Below, one piece after another: positions 1-5,899 of a DNA stretch of 11,692 nt (position 1 is its first letter; each line of letters opens with the position of its first letter). Source of the DNA: Candidatus Stahliibacteriota bacterium (GTDB lineage Bacteria > Hydrothermota > Tepidihabitantia > B3-TA06); assembly GCA_030592225.1 (NCBI GenBank), contig JAUVJT010000048.1:1-11692 (forward strand), in the 5' to 3' direction. The translations under genes and the position numbers were made by a program. The notes under the pieces were generated by a model that did not search any database, was not told the origin of the DNA, and was given only the letters and a program-made list of their open reading frames with translations.

Positions 1-736
1 GAAATCCCTCTCGTTTTCCAAGGTGTTGCACTTCATTATTGAACCCACGTTCCTCTATTTCCTTGGATTTTAAGAAAGCACCGCCCCGACCAATTGCATG
101 TCTACCTTTGTTTAAGAGCTTCTTTACTCTATTAAATTTCCCTAGGAAATTTGCTGCTTTTCCCTCATTACCGAATTCGCAAATCAATAGTTCCAGCGCC
201 ATATAGAAATTACCCGTAATTAAAAGATAATCTGTACCCGCCAATGCCGACCGAAAGAATTTTAGACACCCCCGGAGTGTATCATCTCTTTTGAGAAACT
301 TTAACACGCTAAGGCTCAATTCAAAATGCTTCTCTCGATCACCTTTTTTTTCTCCCCAAGTATTCGCATCGTAATTTACTGTATCTTCATAGTTCTTACA
401 GATCAACTTCTTCCCATTTTCTAAGACTTCTAATGTAGGGTAACTCCGTTGAGATACGGAATATCTAATGGTAAGACCCGGAACTTCAAAAAATACACCT
501 TTAACAATCATATAGGCGTTTACAAACCTTTCTACAGTTAATGAAGTCTCTCTAAGGAATTCCTTCTGACTAAGGTTCGTTTCCTTTACTGCCGCTTTAA
601 TGATTTTTCCGTCAACAACATAAGTTATTCCATTCTCCTCGAAACTTCTTTCTTCTTCACCCATCCACAAAGGTGGTTGAATTGGCCATCCTTGGGGAGT
701 TGATATATCTCTTTTTGGCAGATTCTTCGATTCCAT
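1..736 (-). CDS. Unrecognised AT-rich protein, 3' end beyond window
   Basis: This is an open frame of 245 codons with no stop, running off the left edge. It begins with ATG at 736-734, which overlaps the gltX stop as TGATG. GGAGG inside the last gltX codons lies 4 nt before the ATG, so translation is probably coupled to gltX. The protein begins MESKNLPKRDISTPQGWPIQ. Residues 1-125 look mixed alpha/beta, with a basic, YSVSQRSYPTLEVLENGKK-like stretch. The rest is helical, including the hydrophobic helix NFYMALELLICEFG, then a basic region with LLNKGRHAIGRGG. There is no signal peptide or convincing membrane segment. The helix layout (an ALELL helix followed by R/H-rich residues) faintly recalls HEPN-type RNases, but I do not see a clean RX4-6H motif, so I assign no function. 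Base composition (about 40% G+C by eye) and codon use differ sharply from gltX, suggesting an acquired gene. Confidence 0.75.
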   Translation of the reverse strand, partial: MESKNLPKRDISTPQGWPIQPPLWMGEEERSFEENGITYVVDGKIIKAAVKETNLSQKEFLRETSLTVERFVNAYMIVKGVFFEVPGLTIRYSVSQRSYPTLEVLENGKKLICKNYEDTVNYDANTWGEKKGDREKHFELSLSVLKFLKRDDTLRGCLKFFRSALAGTDYLLITGNFYMALELLICEFGNEGKAANFLGKFNRVKKLLNKGRHAIGRGGAFLKSKEIEERGFNNEVQHLGKREGF

Positions 737-2175
737 CACTCCTCCACATAATCCCCGAACACCTCCAGCCGCGCAAGCACCCGGTCCCGACCTAACAACT
801 CCAGACAGTCGAACAACGGCGGGCCCACGGTGCGGCCGGTTACAGCGAGACGGACAGGATGAATCAGCAGTCCGGCCTTGATACCCAGCTCTTCAATAAG
901 TTGCCGCAGCGCCTCCTCGGTGGTTTCCTTGTTGAATTCGGACAAAGCGACGAGGCGTTCACGATAGAGCCTCAGCCGTTCCTTGACCGCGTCGGGATCC
1001 TTGCGGAAATGTTTTTCCACACCCTTTTCGTCATAAACCAGATCTTCCGATAAGTATGGGAAGAGGGAGTCGTAGACCTCGGCCAGGGTGCGGGAGCGCT
1101 CGGCAATAAGCGGCAGGGCTTTTGAGAGGAAGTCCGCGGAGCATTCGGACGGCAGGGTGATTGCCTGGCTCTGCAGCCATTCCTGGAAGGCGCTGAGGAG
1201 TTTTTCTGTATCCGGCGCCCGCAAGTATTCTCCGTTCATCCACTCCAGCTTCTGCATATCGAACACCGCGTTGGAGGTGTTGATGCGTTCAATTGAGAAG
1301 AGGTCAACAAGTTCTGCCCGGGACATAATCTCCTTGTCGCCGCCCGGTGACCAGCCCAAAAGCGCCAGGAAGTTCACCATGGCATCGGGCAGGTAGCCAA
1401 GCTTACGGAACTCCTCAAGCGACATTGCGCCGTGACGCTTTGACAGTTTCTTTTTGTCCTCGCCAAGGATAAGGGGCAGGTGGGCAAACTCAGGGATGTC
1501 CCAGCCGAACGCCTTGTAGAGGAGAACTTGCTTGAACGTGTTGGAGATGTGCTCGACCGCCCTCAATATATGGGTCATCTCCATTAGGTAATCGTCAATC
1601 ACTACCACGAAGTTGTAAGTAGGTATACCGTTTGACCGAACCGCCACGAAATCGTCCACGTCCTTGTGCTCGCGGGTGATGTCCCCGTGAATGAGATCGT
1701 GAAACGTGGTTTGGCCTTCAGGGATGAGCAGGCGGATGGCAGGCTTGACACCCTGGGCCTCGAAGGAGGCTTTCTCGTCTGGGGTTAGATGCAGGCACCA
1801 CTTGTCGTAGCGCCACGCCCTCTTCTCAGCCTCCGCCTTCTTTCGCTCCTCTGCAAGCCTCTCCGGGGTGCAGTAGCAGTGATAGGCGTGGCCAGTCTTG
1901 ATGAGTTTGTCAACGTATTGCTTGTAGATATCCATGCGCCGGGACTGGTAATAGGGACCCTCGTCAAAGGTGATGCCCAGCCAACCCAGACCCTTGATGA
2001 TGGCGTCCGCTGATTCAGTAGTGGAGCGCGCGGCGTCGGTATCTTCTATTCGAAGGATGAACGTTCCGCCGTGCTTACGGGCAAAGAGATAGTTATAGAG
2101 TGCCGACCGCGCCAATCCCACGTGTATGGCTCCGGTAGGTGAGGGCGCTATGCGGACGCGAACTTTTTTGTCCAT
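736..2175 (-). CDS. gltX: Glutamyl-tRNA synthetase
   Basis: Class I aminoacyl-tRNA synthetase that charges tRNA-Glu (and tRNA-Gln in lineages using the transamidation route). The 479-residue length is normal for bacterial GluRS. The Rossmann fold opens with RIAPSPTGAIHVGLARSA, where HVGL (18-21) is the HIGH motif, followed by LRIEDTD (41-47). A zinc site C100-x-C102 ... C127-x-H129 matches the spacing of the E. coli enzyme. KKLSKR (242-247) is the KMSKS loop. The C-terminal part is the helical anticodon-binding region. The usual RGEDHLSNT segment reads RAVEHISNT (205-213), with Gly and an acidic residue replaced. The start is ATG at 2175, preceded by AGGAGA 6 nt upstream. It lies about 95 nt after tRNA-Ser(GCU), with no clear terminator between, so read-through from the tRNA promoter is possible. 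Confidence 0.97.
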   Translation of the reverse strand: MDKKVRVRIAPSPTGAIHVGLARSALYNYLFARKHGGTFILRIEDTDAARSTTESADAIIKGLGWLGITFDEGPYYQSRRMDIYKQYVDKLIKTGHAYHCYCTPERLAEERKKAEAEKRAWRYDKWCLHLTPDEKASFEAQGVKPAIRLLIPEGQTTFHDLIHGDITREHKDVDDFVAVRSNGIPTYNFVVVIDDYLMEMTHILRAVEHISNTFKQVLLYKAFGWDIPEFAHLPLILGEDKKKLSKRHGAMSLEEFRKLGYLPDAMVNFLALLGWSPGGDKEIMSRAELVDLFSIERINTSNAVFDMQKLEWMNGEYLRAPDTEKLLSAFQEWLQSQAITLPSECSADFLSKALPLIAERSRTLAEVYDSLFPYLSEDLVYDEKGVEKHFRKDPDAVKERLRLYRERLVALSEFNKETTEEALRQLIEELGIKAGLLIHPVRLAVTGRTVGPPLFDCLELLGRDRVLARLEVFGDYVEE

Positions 2176-2179
2176 TGAA

Positions 2180-2185
2180 ATCTCC
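2180..2185 (-). promoter_or_regulatory. Ribosome binding site of gltX
   Basis: The minus strand reads AGGAGATTTCAATG, a good Shine-Dalgarno with a short normal spacer that confirms the gltX start. Confidence 0.75.
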
Positions 2186-2269
2186 TAAAGAAATTCACCG
2201 GAAGTTTTTTCTTTCAAGAATAACCCCCAAATCCTCCGTAGAGATGTATTATGGAGGGTGTTACGGAAA

Positions 2270-2359
<90 letters not shown>

Positions 2360-2378
2360 GATCATGATTCAACGTAGA

Positions 2379-2405
2379 ATTATACTGAGGACGGAAAAAT
2401 GTCAA
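2379..2405 (-). promoter_or_regulatory. Promoter of tRNA-Ser(GCU)
   Basis: The minus strand shows perfect boxes, TTGACA (2405-2400) and TATAAT (2384-2379), separated by a short 15-nt spacer. The predicted start site near 2372 leaves a leader of only about 13 nt before the tRNA. It may also supply gltX by read-through. The short spacer is unusual but recurs at 2939-2965. Confidence 0.8.
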
Positions 2406-2444
2406 CAGCCGCATGCAGATTGCCCCAAAAGATATTCACCGGTT

Positions 2445-2476
2445 AAGGGTTGAGTATATTCACACACTCAACCCTT
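2445..2476 (-). terminator. Hairpin after the small membrane protein gene
   Basis: A perfect 11-bp inverted repeat, AAGGGTTGAGT with ACTCAACCCTT, has a 10-nt loop. It sits between the stop at 2514 and the next promoter at 2405. Neither side has a strong T-run, so it may be a weak or factor-assisted terminator, or an mRNA 3'-end stabiliser. Confidence 0.5.
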
Positions 2477-2513
2477 TGATTCAAAAAACCAATTCCGCAT
2501 GTTCCCGACCGCC

Positions 2514-2903
2514 TCAGAAACTAAGCGCCGGAATGCCTCCCACCAGCCAGACGATAAGACCAATTATCAGGGAGATGCCGCCGCAGACCAGGGCGATGAT
2601 AGCGAGTATGCCCAGAATGGTGAAGTATGTTTTCATCTTGGAGTGATACTCAACCAAATCGGCGGGGTTACCTCTTTCCACGAAATCGTTACCCTTGCCA
2701 GCGGCCTGGGTCAGGATTATTCCTAACCATATGGGCAACCAGGCAACCAATATGCCTACGATGCTTATGGCCTGCAGGGCGCCGGCGATGATGGAAAGTA
2801 TGCCCAGCAGCTTCAGCCACCCCTTTGTTTCTTTAATGTTGGAGATTAACTGAGCGGTGGTGTTGGCATCTAATCCAGATGCAACCGGCGTTGGTGTATC
2901 CAT
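2514..2903 (-). CDS. Small four-helix integral membrane protein (DUF5362-like)
   Basis: This 129-residue protein has a polar N-terminus (about 1-29, ending KETKGWLK). Two hydrophobic stretches around 31-65 (LLGILSIIAGALQAISIVGI, then a helix ending at LTQAAGKG) are followed by a polar loop, GNDFVERGNPADLVEYHSKM. A second pair follows around 92-127 (FTILGILAIIALV...VWLVGGI). The layout of helix pairs separated by a charged Ala/Asn-rich loop resembles small membrane proteins grouped as DUF5362; I make that match from memory with moderate confidence. No catalytic motif is visible and the function is unknown. The start is ATG at 2903, with AAAGGAGG 6 nt upstream. It appears monocistronic: its own promoter lies upstream, a hairpin downstream, and tRNA genes on both sides. 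Confidence 0.85.
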   Translation of the reverse strand: MDTPTPVASGLDANTTAQLISNIKETKGWLKLLGILSIIAGALQAISIVGILVAWLPIWLGIILTQAAGKGNDFVERGNPADLVEYHSKMKTYFTILGILAIIALVCGGISLIIGLIVWLVGGIPALSF

Positions 2904-2938
2904 GCAATCCTCCTTTGGTAGATGTTTGAATTATATTC

Positions 2939-2965
2939 ATTATACGGAGTAACGCGGAAAGTCAA
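2939..2965 (-). promoter_or_regulatory. Promoter of the small membrane protein gene
   Basis: The minus strand has TTGACT (2965-2960), a 15-nt spacer, and TATAAT (2944-2939). A second TATAAT copy starts nine bases further downstream. The -35 box abuts the T-run of the preceding terminator. The gene start is about 36 nt after the first -10 box. Confidence 0.7.
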
Positions 2966-2968
2966 TAG

Positions 2969-2992
2969 AAAAAGGCGACCTGAGGTCGCCTT
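2969..2992 (-). terminator. Strong intrinsic terminator downstream of tRNA-Ser(UGA)
   Basis: A 9-bp perfect stem, AAGGCGACC / GGTCGCCTT, with a 3-nt loop is followed on the minus strand by TTTTTC. It insulates the small membrane protein promoter from transcription coming through the tRNA gene. Confidence 0.8.
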
Positions 2993-3076
2993 CAATTTCG
3001 ATTCTTGCTCTCCTTTTTTACTCAGCGAGTAAGAAGTATACTATCGGAGTCTCAGATGAATTGTCTGGGGAAGATT

Positions 3077-3100
3077 AACGGGCAGCTTTCGCTGCCCGTT
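3077..3100 (-). terminator. GAAA-loop hairpin, first terminator after tRNA-Ser(UGA)
   Basis: The stem AACGGGCAGC / GCTGCCCGTT (10 bp) closes a GAAA tetraloop on the minus strand and is followed by AATCTT. On the plus strand it is followed by TTAC, but there is no plus-strand gene upstream, so minus is the likely working direction. Confidence 0.65.
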
Positions 3101-3145
3101 TTACGATCTTTTGCGCGAAGCACAAAAGGAGCATACTTTCGGGGT

Positions 3146-3195
3146 CCCCACGAAGGGACGCCCGTACTCACGTCAAGTAAAGTACCTTCGTGGGG
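3146..3195. repeat. 11-bp inverted repeat just 3' of tRNA-Ser(UGA)
   Basis: Perfect arms, CCCCACGAAGG (3146-3156) and CCTTCGTGGGG (3185-3195), enclose 28 nt. The right arm ends only 6 nt from the tRNA 3' end. The loop has short GACG/CGTC pairing. There is no T-run, so it is more likely a processing hairpin in the tRNA 3' trailer than a terminator. Confidence 0.6.
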
Positions 3196-3201
3196 TGTAA
3201 A

Positions 3202-3288
3202 CGGAGGGTGAGGGACTCGAACCCCCAAGCCCCGGTCAGGGGGCGGCAGATTTCAAGTCTGCTGCATTGCCAATTATGCTAACCCTCC
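3202..3288 (-). tRNA. tRNA-Ser (anticodon UGA)
   Basis: An 87-nt class II tRNA. The acceptor stem is GGAGGGT (3288-3282) with ACCCTCC (3209-3203), and the discriminator is G. The D arm is GCAT-AATTGGCA-ATGC. The anticodon arm GCAGA-CTTGAAA-TCTGC gives anticodon TGA, reading UCN serine codons. The variable arm is GCCCC-CTGACC-GGGGC. The T arm is GGGGG-TTCGAGT-CCCTC, with one G-U pair. CCA is not encoded. No good promoter lies immediately upstream. Instead there is a palindrome overlapping the 5' end and then a tandem array of promoter-like units. Confidence 0.95.
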
Positions 3289-3310
3289 AAATTTCATAGA
3301 AATTTGGAGG
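3284..3310. repeat. 12-bp palindrome spanning the tRNA-Ser(UGA) 5' end
   Basis: Perfect arms CCTCCAAATTTC (3284-3295) and GAAATTTGGAGG (3299-3310) surround a 3-nt loop. Five bases of the left arm are the first five nucleotides of the mature tRNA (GGAGG). In the precursor, leader CCTCC could pair with the 5' acceptor strand and compete with normal acceptor-stem folding and RNase P cleavage. Confidence 0.85.
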
Positions 3311-3314
3311 CCGC

Positions 3315-3645
3315 ATCGGTGCTTCGCACCGTATGCTAACCTCTCATATTGCACGCAATTTGTCGTGTTAACCTCGGCTTGCGCCGTATGCTAACCTCTC
3401 ATACTACACGCAATTTGTCGTATTAACCTCGGCTTCGCACCGTATGCTGACCTCTCATATTGCACGCAATTTGTCGTGTCAACCTCGGCTTCGCAACCGT
3501 ATGCTGATCTCTTATCACGAGACTTCCGAAGCGTTATCACCGCTTCGCGTATGCTAATCTCTCATATTACGCGCGACTTACCGTGTTAGTCTCGCTTGAG
3601 TCGTACGTTAACTTTCTATAATTACGAGTGAATCGTCGTGTTGCC
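3315..3645 (-). repeat. Degenerate ~55-bp tandem array of promoter-like units upstream of tRNA-Ser(UGA)
   Basis: Six units, marked on the plus strand by GTATGCTAACCTCTCATA or its variants, begin at about 3331, 3386, 3442, 3499, 3549 and 3603 (periods 55, 56, 57, 50 and 54). Similarity is highest near the tRNA and decays away from it. On the minus strand a typical unit reads TTRACA-N17-TATGAG, then AGGTTAGCATACGG, then a small hairpin with a GCGA or GCAA loop. Examples are TTGACA 3482-3477 with TATGAG 3459-3454, and TTAACA 3371-3366 with TATGAG 3348-3343. GGTTAGCATA is identical to part of the tRNA 5' region. Units also contain an ATTGC-GT-GCAAT hairpin. No coding frame of note runs through the array. 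Confidence 0.8.
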
Positions 3646-3782
3646 ATTGCTTTACGTAAACAACAACTCTGTCGCAAACAGAAGCCTACTGCTTAAAAGT
3701 CCTATGTCAAGACCTTGTGATACGGGAATATATCGGTTTCTTGCACTCGCCCATTTCAACACCCATGAGATTAAGGAAACAA
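3646..3782. other. Intergenic stretch after rnhB
   Basis: There is no supported gene here. It contains a 10-bp palindrome, TTTACGTAAA (3651-3660), and a minus-strand TTGACA (3710-3705). The TTGACA is followed 16 nt later by TAGGCT, only a weak -10, so a distal promoter for the array and tRNA is possible but not convincing. No clear terminator for the rnhB end is seen. Confidence 0.4.
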
Positions 3783-4421
3783 CTACGTTACAGGAATATG
3801 GTGTACCTCCACGTCTTTGCACTCCGCACAGGGACGGAAGGTTCTCCGGTGAACCGGCGACAGGCCGAATTTACGCAGATGGTCAACGTGTTCACGGGTG
3901 GGATACCCCTTATGCCGGGCGAATCCGTAGTCGGGGTAACTCTCATCCAGCTGTCTCATGTAACGATCCCGCAAAACCTTGGCCACTACCGAAGCGGCGG
4001 CCACCGAGATGGACTGCGCGTCAGCCTGGGGGAATGGCTCCTGCGGCCATGGCAAATCGGGTATCTCCTGATTGCCGTCCACGAAAACCAGCTCCGGTTC
4101 CAATCGGAAAGACAGCCGCTGGCACGCCCTGCGCATGGCTTTTAATGCGGCTATCAGGATATTGGTCTCGTCTATCTCTTCAGCCGGAATGAAACCAACA
4201 CCAATTCCCAGTGCCCGGGTTACTATGTCGCTGAAGAGTTGCTCTCGACGGGTTGGAGAAAGCTTCTTCGAGTTGCACATTCCGCAAATCTCCAGCCCTG
4301 AGGGCAAAACTACCGCTGCCGCCACTACGGGTCCGGCCAGGGCCCCGCGTCCCGCTTCATCAACCCCACAGAGTAGGCTAACTCTCCTCCACGCTTTGCG
4401 ATCCAGATTCGGTTGCAGCAT
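3783..4421 (-). CDS. rnhB: Ribonuclease HII
   Basis: Endonuclease that cuts RNA in RNA-DNA hybrids and removes misincorporated ribonucleotides. The 212-residue protein carries the acidic active site: CGVDEAGRGALAGPVVAAAV with D21 and E22, VFVDGNQ with D115, and VLRDRYM with D152. SKKLSPTRRE and YGFARHKGYPTREH are also typical. The frame is open upstream to 4487. I choose ATG at 4421 because AAGGAGG lies 6 nt before it and because a 20-residue lead before GVDEAGRG is normal. This start places the first 44 nt, and the ribosome binding site, inside the end of rplS in another frame, so expression is likely coupled to rplS. It is the last gene of the rpsP operon. Confidence 0.95.
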   Translation of the reverse strand: MLQPNLDRKAWRRVSLLCGVDEAGRGALAGPVVAAAVVLPSGLEICGMCNSKKLSPTRREQLFSDIVTRALGIGVGFIPAEEIDETNILIAALKAMRRACQRLSFRLEPELVFVDGNQEIPDLPWPQEPFPQADAQSISVAAASVVAKVLRDRYMRQLDESYPDYGFARHKGYPTREHVDHLRKFGLSPVHRRTFRPCAECKDVEVHHIPVT

Positions 4422-4998
4422 CCGTTGCCTCCTTGGATACAGCCTCTGGGGGGCTATTTTTAGTCTCCGTATCCGCTGCAGACGCATCCTTAGTTACCGT
4501 ATCTTCTACGGTCGCGTCGGATGCGGCTCCAGATGCCTCCTCAGCAACCTCCTCGACAACCTCTCCGGCGACAGGTTGAGCCACGGGCTCGGGTTGACCT
4601 GCCGTCTTGGATTTCTTTCTTCTGCGCTTCCTTGGTTTGGCCTCTTGCGTCTTGCGAACGATACGCTCCTTGACGTAGCGCCCCTTGCCAACCTTATCGC
4701 GCAGGTAGTAAAGCTTGGCGCGACGCACCTTGCCGTATCGCACCACTTCAATCTTCTCAATCAGGGGAGAGTGCACAGGGAATATGCGCTCTATACCTAT
4801 CCCCTGGGAAATCTTGCGCAGGGTGAAACTGCGATTAGGTCCACTTCCACGTATCTGGATGCAGACGCCTTGAAATGCCTGTACCTTGTCTTTTTTACCT
4901 TCGTGAACACGGAAGTAAACCTTCATGGTATCACCGGGACCAAACTCCGTAAGATCTGATTTCAGCATCCCATTTTCAACTTCTACGAGCTTATTCAC
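4378..4998 (-). CDS. rplS: Ribosomal protein L19 with long acidic C-terminal tail
   Basis: L19 sits at the interface of the large and small ribosomal subunits. Residues 1-113 are the normal protein, with FGPGDTMKVYFRVHEG, VQAFQGVCIQIRG, RKISQGIGIERIFPVHSP and KVRRAKLYYLRDKVGKG. A basic linker follows (about 114-132, including KPRKRRRKKSK). After that comes a ~74-residue Ala/Glu/Thr/Ser-rich, strongly acidic and presumably disordered tail that ordinary L19 (about 115 residues) lacks. The start is GTG at 4998, with GGAGG 6-7 nt upstream, and it overlaps the trmD stop by 8 nt. The last 44 nt also encode the start of rnhB in a different frame, which may help maintain the tail's end. Confidence 0.96.
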   Translation of the reverse strand: MNKLVEVENGMLKSDLTEFGPGDTMKVYFRVHEGKKDKVQAFQGVCIQIRGSGPNRSFTLRKISQGIGIERIFPVHSPLIEKIEVVRYGKVRRAKLYYLRDKVGKGRYVKERIVRKTQEAKPRKRRRKKSKTAGQPEPVAQPVAGEVVEEVAEEASGAASDATVEDTVTKDASAADTETKNSPPEAVSKEATDAATESGSQSVEES

Positions 4999-5752
4999 CT
5001 AAAACCTCCGAAAGCAGCTTTCGATCTTCATCATCCAGCGGCAATTTAGCCAGAATGTCCGGCCGGCGCGCAAGAGTTAAGGCCAAGGCCTGTTTGCGTT
5101 TCCACCGGCGAATCTCTTCATGGTGTCCGGAGAGTAGTACCTCCGGGACACGCTTTCCCATAAACTCCTCAGGGCGTGTATAAGTCGGCGCGGAAAGTAA
5201 TCCGCAGGTAAATGAATCCGTCTGTACCGACTCCTTGTCTCCAACCACACCCTCCAGGAGTCTTACTATCCCTTCCATCATCACTAATGCGGCGGTCTCG
5301 CCTCCCCCTATAACGTAATCACCAATCGAGCATTCTTCGTCCACCCATTCCCTTATGCGTTCATCAATCCCCTTGTATCGACTGCAGAGAAAAATAATCT
5401 CTTTTTTCTTGCTCAGCCGCTCAAAATCTTCTTGCTTAAGCCGCTTCCCTTTCGGGGTGGGAAGCACCACCCAGGGCTTTTTTTTCTCCTCGCGATCGCC
5501 AAACGCTCCACAGGCGTCCAATGCTCGCCGCACCGGCTCCACCTTGAGAACCATTCCTCCACCCCCGCCGTAAGGTTCATCGTCTATGGCACGATACGAC
5601 CCTTCTGCAAAATCACGCAGGTCTATGAGATTTATCTCTACCGCCCCCTGCTCCTGCGCTATCCTCAAGTGCCCACTGCGGACAGCGCTGGCAAGATATT
5701 CGGGCAATCCCGAAAAAATTGCAATCCGCAGGACAGTTTTTTGTGACTTCAC
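4991..5752 (-). CDS. trmD: tRNA (guanine-N1-)-methyltransferase
   Basis: SPOUT-family enzyme that makes m1G37 in tRNAs using S-adenosylmethionine, preventing +1 frameshifting. Visible motifs are DDEPYGGGGGMVLKVEP, LCSRYKGIDERI, and the knot and cofactor loop IGDYVIGGGETAALVMMEG. TDSFTCGLL contains the catalytic Asp, followed by YTRPEEF and LLSGHHEEIRRWKR. The usual GLLDxPHYTRP segment reads GLLSAPTYTRP. The frame opens at TTG 5758, but AGGA lies 8 nt before GTG 5752 and only about 2 nt before the TTG, so I prefer the GTG (253 residues). The start codon lies inside the first copy of a palindromic repeat array. rimM, normally the upstream neighbour, is missing. Confidence 0.95.
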   Translation of the reverse strand: MKSQKTVLRIAIFSGLPEYLASAVRSGHLRIAQEQGAVEINLIDLRDFAEGSYRAIDDEPYGGGGGMVLKVEPVRRALDACGAFGDREEKKKPWVVLPTPKGKRLKQEDFERLSKKKEIIFLCSRYKGIDERIREWVDEECSIGDYVIGGGETAALVMMEGIVRLLEGVVGDKESVQTDSFTCGLLSAPTYTRPEEFMGKRVPEVLLSGHHEEIRRWKRKQALALTLARRPDILAKLPLDDEDRKLLSEVLGE

Positions 5753-5811
5753 AGACAACTTCCTGTAATTTCACAAACGGCCTCTTGTGATTTCACAAGC
5801 GCCCCCCTGTG
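5741..5811. repeat. 22-bp-period array of TTGTGA-NN-TCACAA palindromes at the trmD start
   Basis: Plus-strand copies are TTGTGACTTCACAG (5741), TGTAATTTCACAAA (5764) and TTGTGATTTCACAA (5785, perfect palindrome). A decayed TGTGG follows at 5808. The TGTGA phases are 5742, 5764, 5787 and 5808, that is 22, 23 and 21 bp apart, or about two helical turns. The first copy covers the trmD initiation codons. The array could be DNA operators or mRNA hairpins that gate trmD translation. Confidence 0.75.
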
Positions 5812-5899
5812 GACGTTATGCAGGCGACCTTCCGACGTTCCTATTAGTATTTACGGTCGCGTTTCTGGTCCCCTGTTGATGTTATGCAGGCAACCTTCC
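5805..5899. repeat. Pair of 29-bp direct repeats between khpA and trmD
   Basis: Copies at 5805-5833 and 5871-5899 match at 26 of 29 positions and share GTTATGCAGGC and ACCTTCC. The period is 66 bp. Each copy contains CCTG-N11-CAGG on the minus strand. No coding frame or known element is recognised. Confidence 0.8.

Noticed and set aside
1..736. HEPN ribonuclease assignment
   Set aside because: Helical composition and R/H residues are suggestive, but no clean RX4-6H motif is visible in the part present.
3315..3645. CRISPR-like array
   Set aside because: The ~55-bp units are degenerate along their full length with no unique spacers alternating with constant repeats, and no cas genes are present.
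3688..3710. Distal promoter TTGACA-N16-TAGGCT for tRNA-Ser(UGA)
   Set aside because: The -35 is perfect but the -10 matches only three of six positions and lies about 400 nt from the tRNA; not called as a feature.
3638..4192. Plus-strand frame of 184 codons
   Set aside because: It is antisense to rnhB, has repetitive arginine/proline composition and no family motif; RNase HII motifs on the other strand are unambiguous.
4072..4959. Plus-strand frame of 295 codons
   Set aside because: It is a shadow of rplS and rnhB, and its leucine/serine-rich sequence reflects the antisense of the acidic tail.
5741..5811. CRP or Rex operator sites
   Set aside because: TGTGA/TCACA halves are present, but only 2 nt separate them; CRP needs 6, and Rex sites also have a longer centre.
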